A stretch of 39,935 nucleotides of DNA from an uncultured Oscillibacter sp. (GTDB taxonomy: Bacteria; Bacillota; Clostridia; Oscillospirales; Oscillospiraceae), in the NCBI GenBank assembly GCA_902490355.1, contig CABUDN010000005.1, positions 1-39,935 on the forward strand, written 5' to 3'. Of this stretch, positions 38,851-39,935 are shown piece by piece. Within the stretch, counting starts at the first letter, position 1; the number at the start of each line of letters is the position of its first letter. Position numbers and translations under genes: made by a program. The notes below the pieces were generated by a model. That model was not told the origin of the DNA. It searched no databases and was given only the letters and a program-made list of their open reading frames with translations.

Positions 38851-39291
38851 ATGAGCCTGCGATTTCCCCTGTTTATCGATTTGGAAGGAAAACCCGTCAT
38901 CGTGGTAGGCGGCGGGCGGATTGGAGCCCACCGGGCCCGGGTCTTGCGGGAGTTCGGTGCCGCGGTGACGATTATCTCACCGACCCTGGCAGTTCCTGTG
39001 GAGGGGGCGGTCCATCTGGCCCGGCCCTATGCCTGTGGGGATCTGCAGGGAGCATTTTTGGCGGTGGCTGCCACCGATTGCCGGGAAGTCAACCATCAGG
39101 TGGGCCGGGAGGCCCGGGCGCTGGGAATCCCCGTCAGCGTGGCTGACTGCCGGAAAGAGTGCACCTTCTTTTTCCCCGCGTTGTGCACAGGTCACGGCGT
39201 CATTGCCGGGGTCAGCGGCGACGGCGGGGATCACCGCAATACCGCGGAGGCGGCCCGCCGCATCCGACAGACACTGGAGGAATGGGAATGA
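38851..39291 (+). CDS. Precorrin-2 dehydrogenase, short form
   Basis: This 146-aa protein makes only the NAD-binding Rossmann domain: VIVVGGGRIGAHRARVLREF, then SVADCRKECTFFFPAL, corresponding to the NVxDDPxLCxFxxPA motif of CysG/Met8p, with the second Asp replaced by Cys100. The usual C-terminal dimerisation/ferrochelatase region (to ~200 aa) is missing. It would convert precorrin-2 to sirohydrochlorin with NAD, which the upstream CbiK can then metallate. Its stop overlaps hemC by ATGA. Reduced length suggests dehydrogenase-only activity. Confidence 0.88.
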   Translation: MSLRFPLFIDLEGKPVIVVGGGRIGAHRARVLREFGAAVTIISPTLAVPVEGAVHLARPYACGDLQGAFLAVAATDCREVNHQVGREARALGIPVSVADCRKECTFFFPALCTGHGVIAGVSGDGGDHRNTAEAARRIRQTLEEWE

Positions 39292-39935
39292 AACTGCGTG
39301 TAGCCAGCCGGGAAAGCCGTCTGGCGGTGATTCAGAGCCAGCAGGTAATGGAGACCCTGGCCCGGCTGCACCCGGAGCTGGAATTGGAACTGGTAACCAT
39401 GAAGACCACAGGGGACCGGATTTTGGACCGGACGCTGGATCAGATCGGCGGCAAGGGGCTGTTCGTCCGGGAACTGGACGAAGCCCTGCGGACCGGTCGG
39501 GCGGATTTGAACGTACATAGCTGCAAAGACCTGCCCATGGAGGAGCCTGCGGACCTGCCGCTGCTGGCTTTTTCCCGCCGGGAGGACCCCCGGGATGTAC
39601 TGGTGCTGCCCCAGGGTGTGCAGACTCTGGACCTGACCCGTCCGGTGGGCTGCGCCAGCCTGCGGCGGACTCTGCAGTTTCAGGCGCTTTATCCCGAGGC
39701 CAAGGTGGAGCCGGTGCGGGGCAATGTGCTCACCCGGCTGCGCAAGCTGGACGAAGGGCAGTTTTCCGCCCTGATTCTGGCAGCGGCCGGACTGCGGCGC
39801 CTGGGACTGGAAGAGCGGATCTCCCGGATTTTTACCCCGGAGGAGATGCTGCCCGCTGCCGGGCAGGGAATCCTGGCAGTTCAGGGCCGGGCGGATCTGG
39901 ACCCGGCGTGTCTTGCCGGGCTGGATGATCCGGAT
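39288..39935 (+). CDS. hemC: Hydroxymethylbilane synthase, 3' truncated by the window
   Basis: 216 codons of porphobilinogen deaminase are visible. KLRVASRESRLAVIQSQQV, MKTTGDRI, GGKGLFVRELDEAL, VHSCKDLPME, the RRTLQFQALYPEAKVEPVRGN segment near 170 (split here for length) and PAAGQGILAVQ are all typical. The dipyrromethane-binding Cys would lie beyond 39935. It polymerises four porphobilinogens into hydroxymethylbilane. The ATG at 39288 is within the preceding stop (ATGA). Confidence 0.95.
   Translation, partial: MKLRVASRESRLAVIQSQQVMETLARLHPELELELVTMKTTGDRILDRTLDQIGGKGLFVRELDEALRTGRADLNVHSCKDLPMEEPADLPLLAFSRREDPRDVLVLPQGVQTLDLTRPVGCASLRRTLQFQALYPEAKVEPVRGNVLTRLRKLDEGQFSALILAAAGLRRLGLEERISRIFTPEEMLPAAGQGILAVQGRADLDPACLAGLDDPD

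Noticed and set aside
1..39935. CRISPR arrays, tRNA, rRNA, transposase or phage genes
   Set aside because: No regularly spaced repeats, cloverleaf sequences or integrase/transposase motifs were seen. The only tandem repeat is the coding minisatellite at 8478-8603.

Overview
This window looks like one end of a draft contig from a GC-rich gut Clostridia, most likely Oscillospiraceae (Flavonifractor/Lawsonibacter/Dysosmobacter-like). That placement is an inference from gene content: DUF5702/TadE pilus genes, an SLH surface protein, TIGR04076 proteins, EFR1 ferredoxin, CbiK-type cobaltochelatase, many small flavodoxins, and dense ATGA-coupled operons with AGGAGG ribosome sites. Bases 1-46 are not biological: they are an Illumina TruSeq adapter with its index, so the first gene is 5'-truncated by the contig edge.

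Region A (47-12152, + strand) is one long co-directional block ending at a strong terminator at 12252-12298. It carries the tail of a Tad/Flp-pilus-type locus (DUF5702-like protein, TadE-like pseudopilin, prepilin peptidase). It then runs into a signalling module: WG-repeat protein, DUF6382-FHA protein, 49-aa membrane peptide, and a membrane Ser/Thr kinase with an extracytoplasmic beta-propeller. It ends in a 1263-aa secreted protein with three SLH repeats. This physically linked pilus, phospho-signalling and cell-wall-anchor set is the best candidate here for an under-described system.

Region B (12396-26679) is accessory and made of small regulator-effector modules. A MarR regulator, a MATE exporter and a cytidylate-kinase-like protein are read on the minus strand with two matching operators. 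An HxlR regulator is divergent from a putative Fe-S flavoprotein. An operon at 17358-20218 holds two TIGR04076 proteins, a frameshifted SGNH hydrolase, an atypical peptide deformylase, an SDR and a flavodoxin. Next come a Vat-like acetyltransferase, a metallophosphoesterase, a DUF6933-like protein, a PepSY-like protein, an alpha/beta hydrolase followed by a DUF5714-ArsC fusion, a PNPOx-family protein, an XRE regulator and DUF2200.

Region C (26464-36369) is redox-flavoured. It has trxA-trxB-DUF6132 on the minus strand, then a TetR regulator with a perfect operator ahead of two unknown membrane proteins and an EFR1 ferredoxin. A LysR regulator overlapping an OGG-like DNA glycosylase is divergent from a five-gene operon: acetyltransferase, Fe-S flavoprotein, Cys-nucleophile hydrolase, cyclophilin-like lipoprotein and CMD-cupin.

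Region D (36519 to the end) begins the tetrapyrrole/cobalamin pathway: cbiK, hemA, a short precorrin-2 dehydrogenase, and hemC cut by the window end. It is preceded by a strong promoter and a structured leader ending in an intrinsic terminator, which looks like an attenuated or riboswitch-controlled operon. I saw no tRNA, rRNA, CRISPR array, transposase or phage gene.
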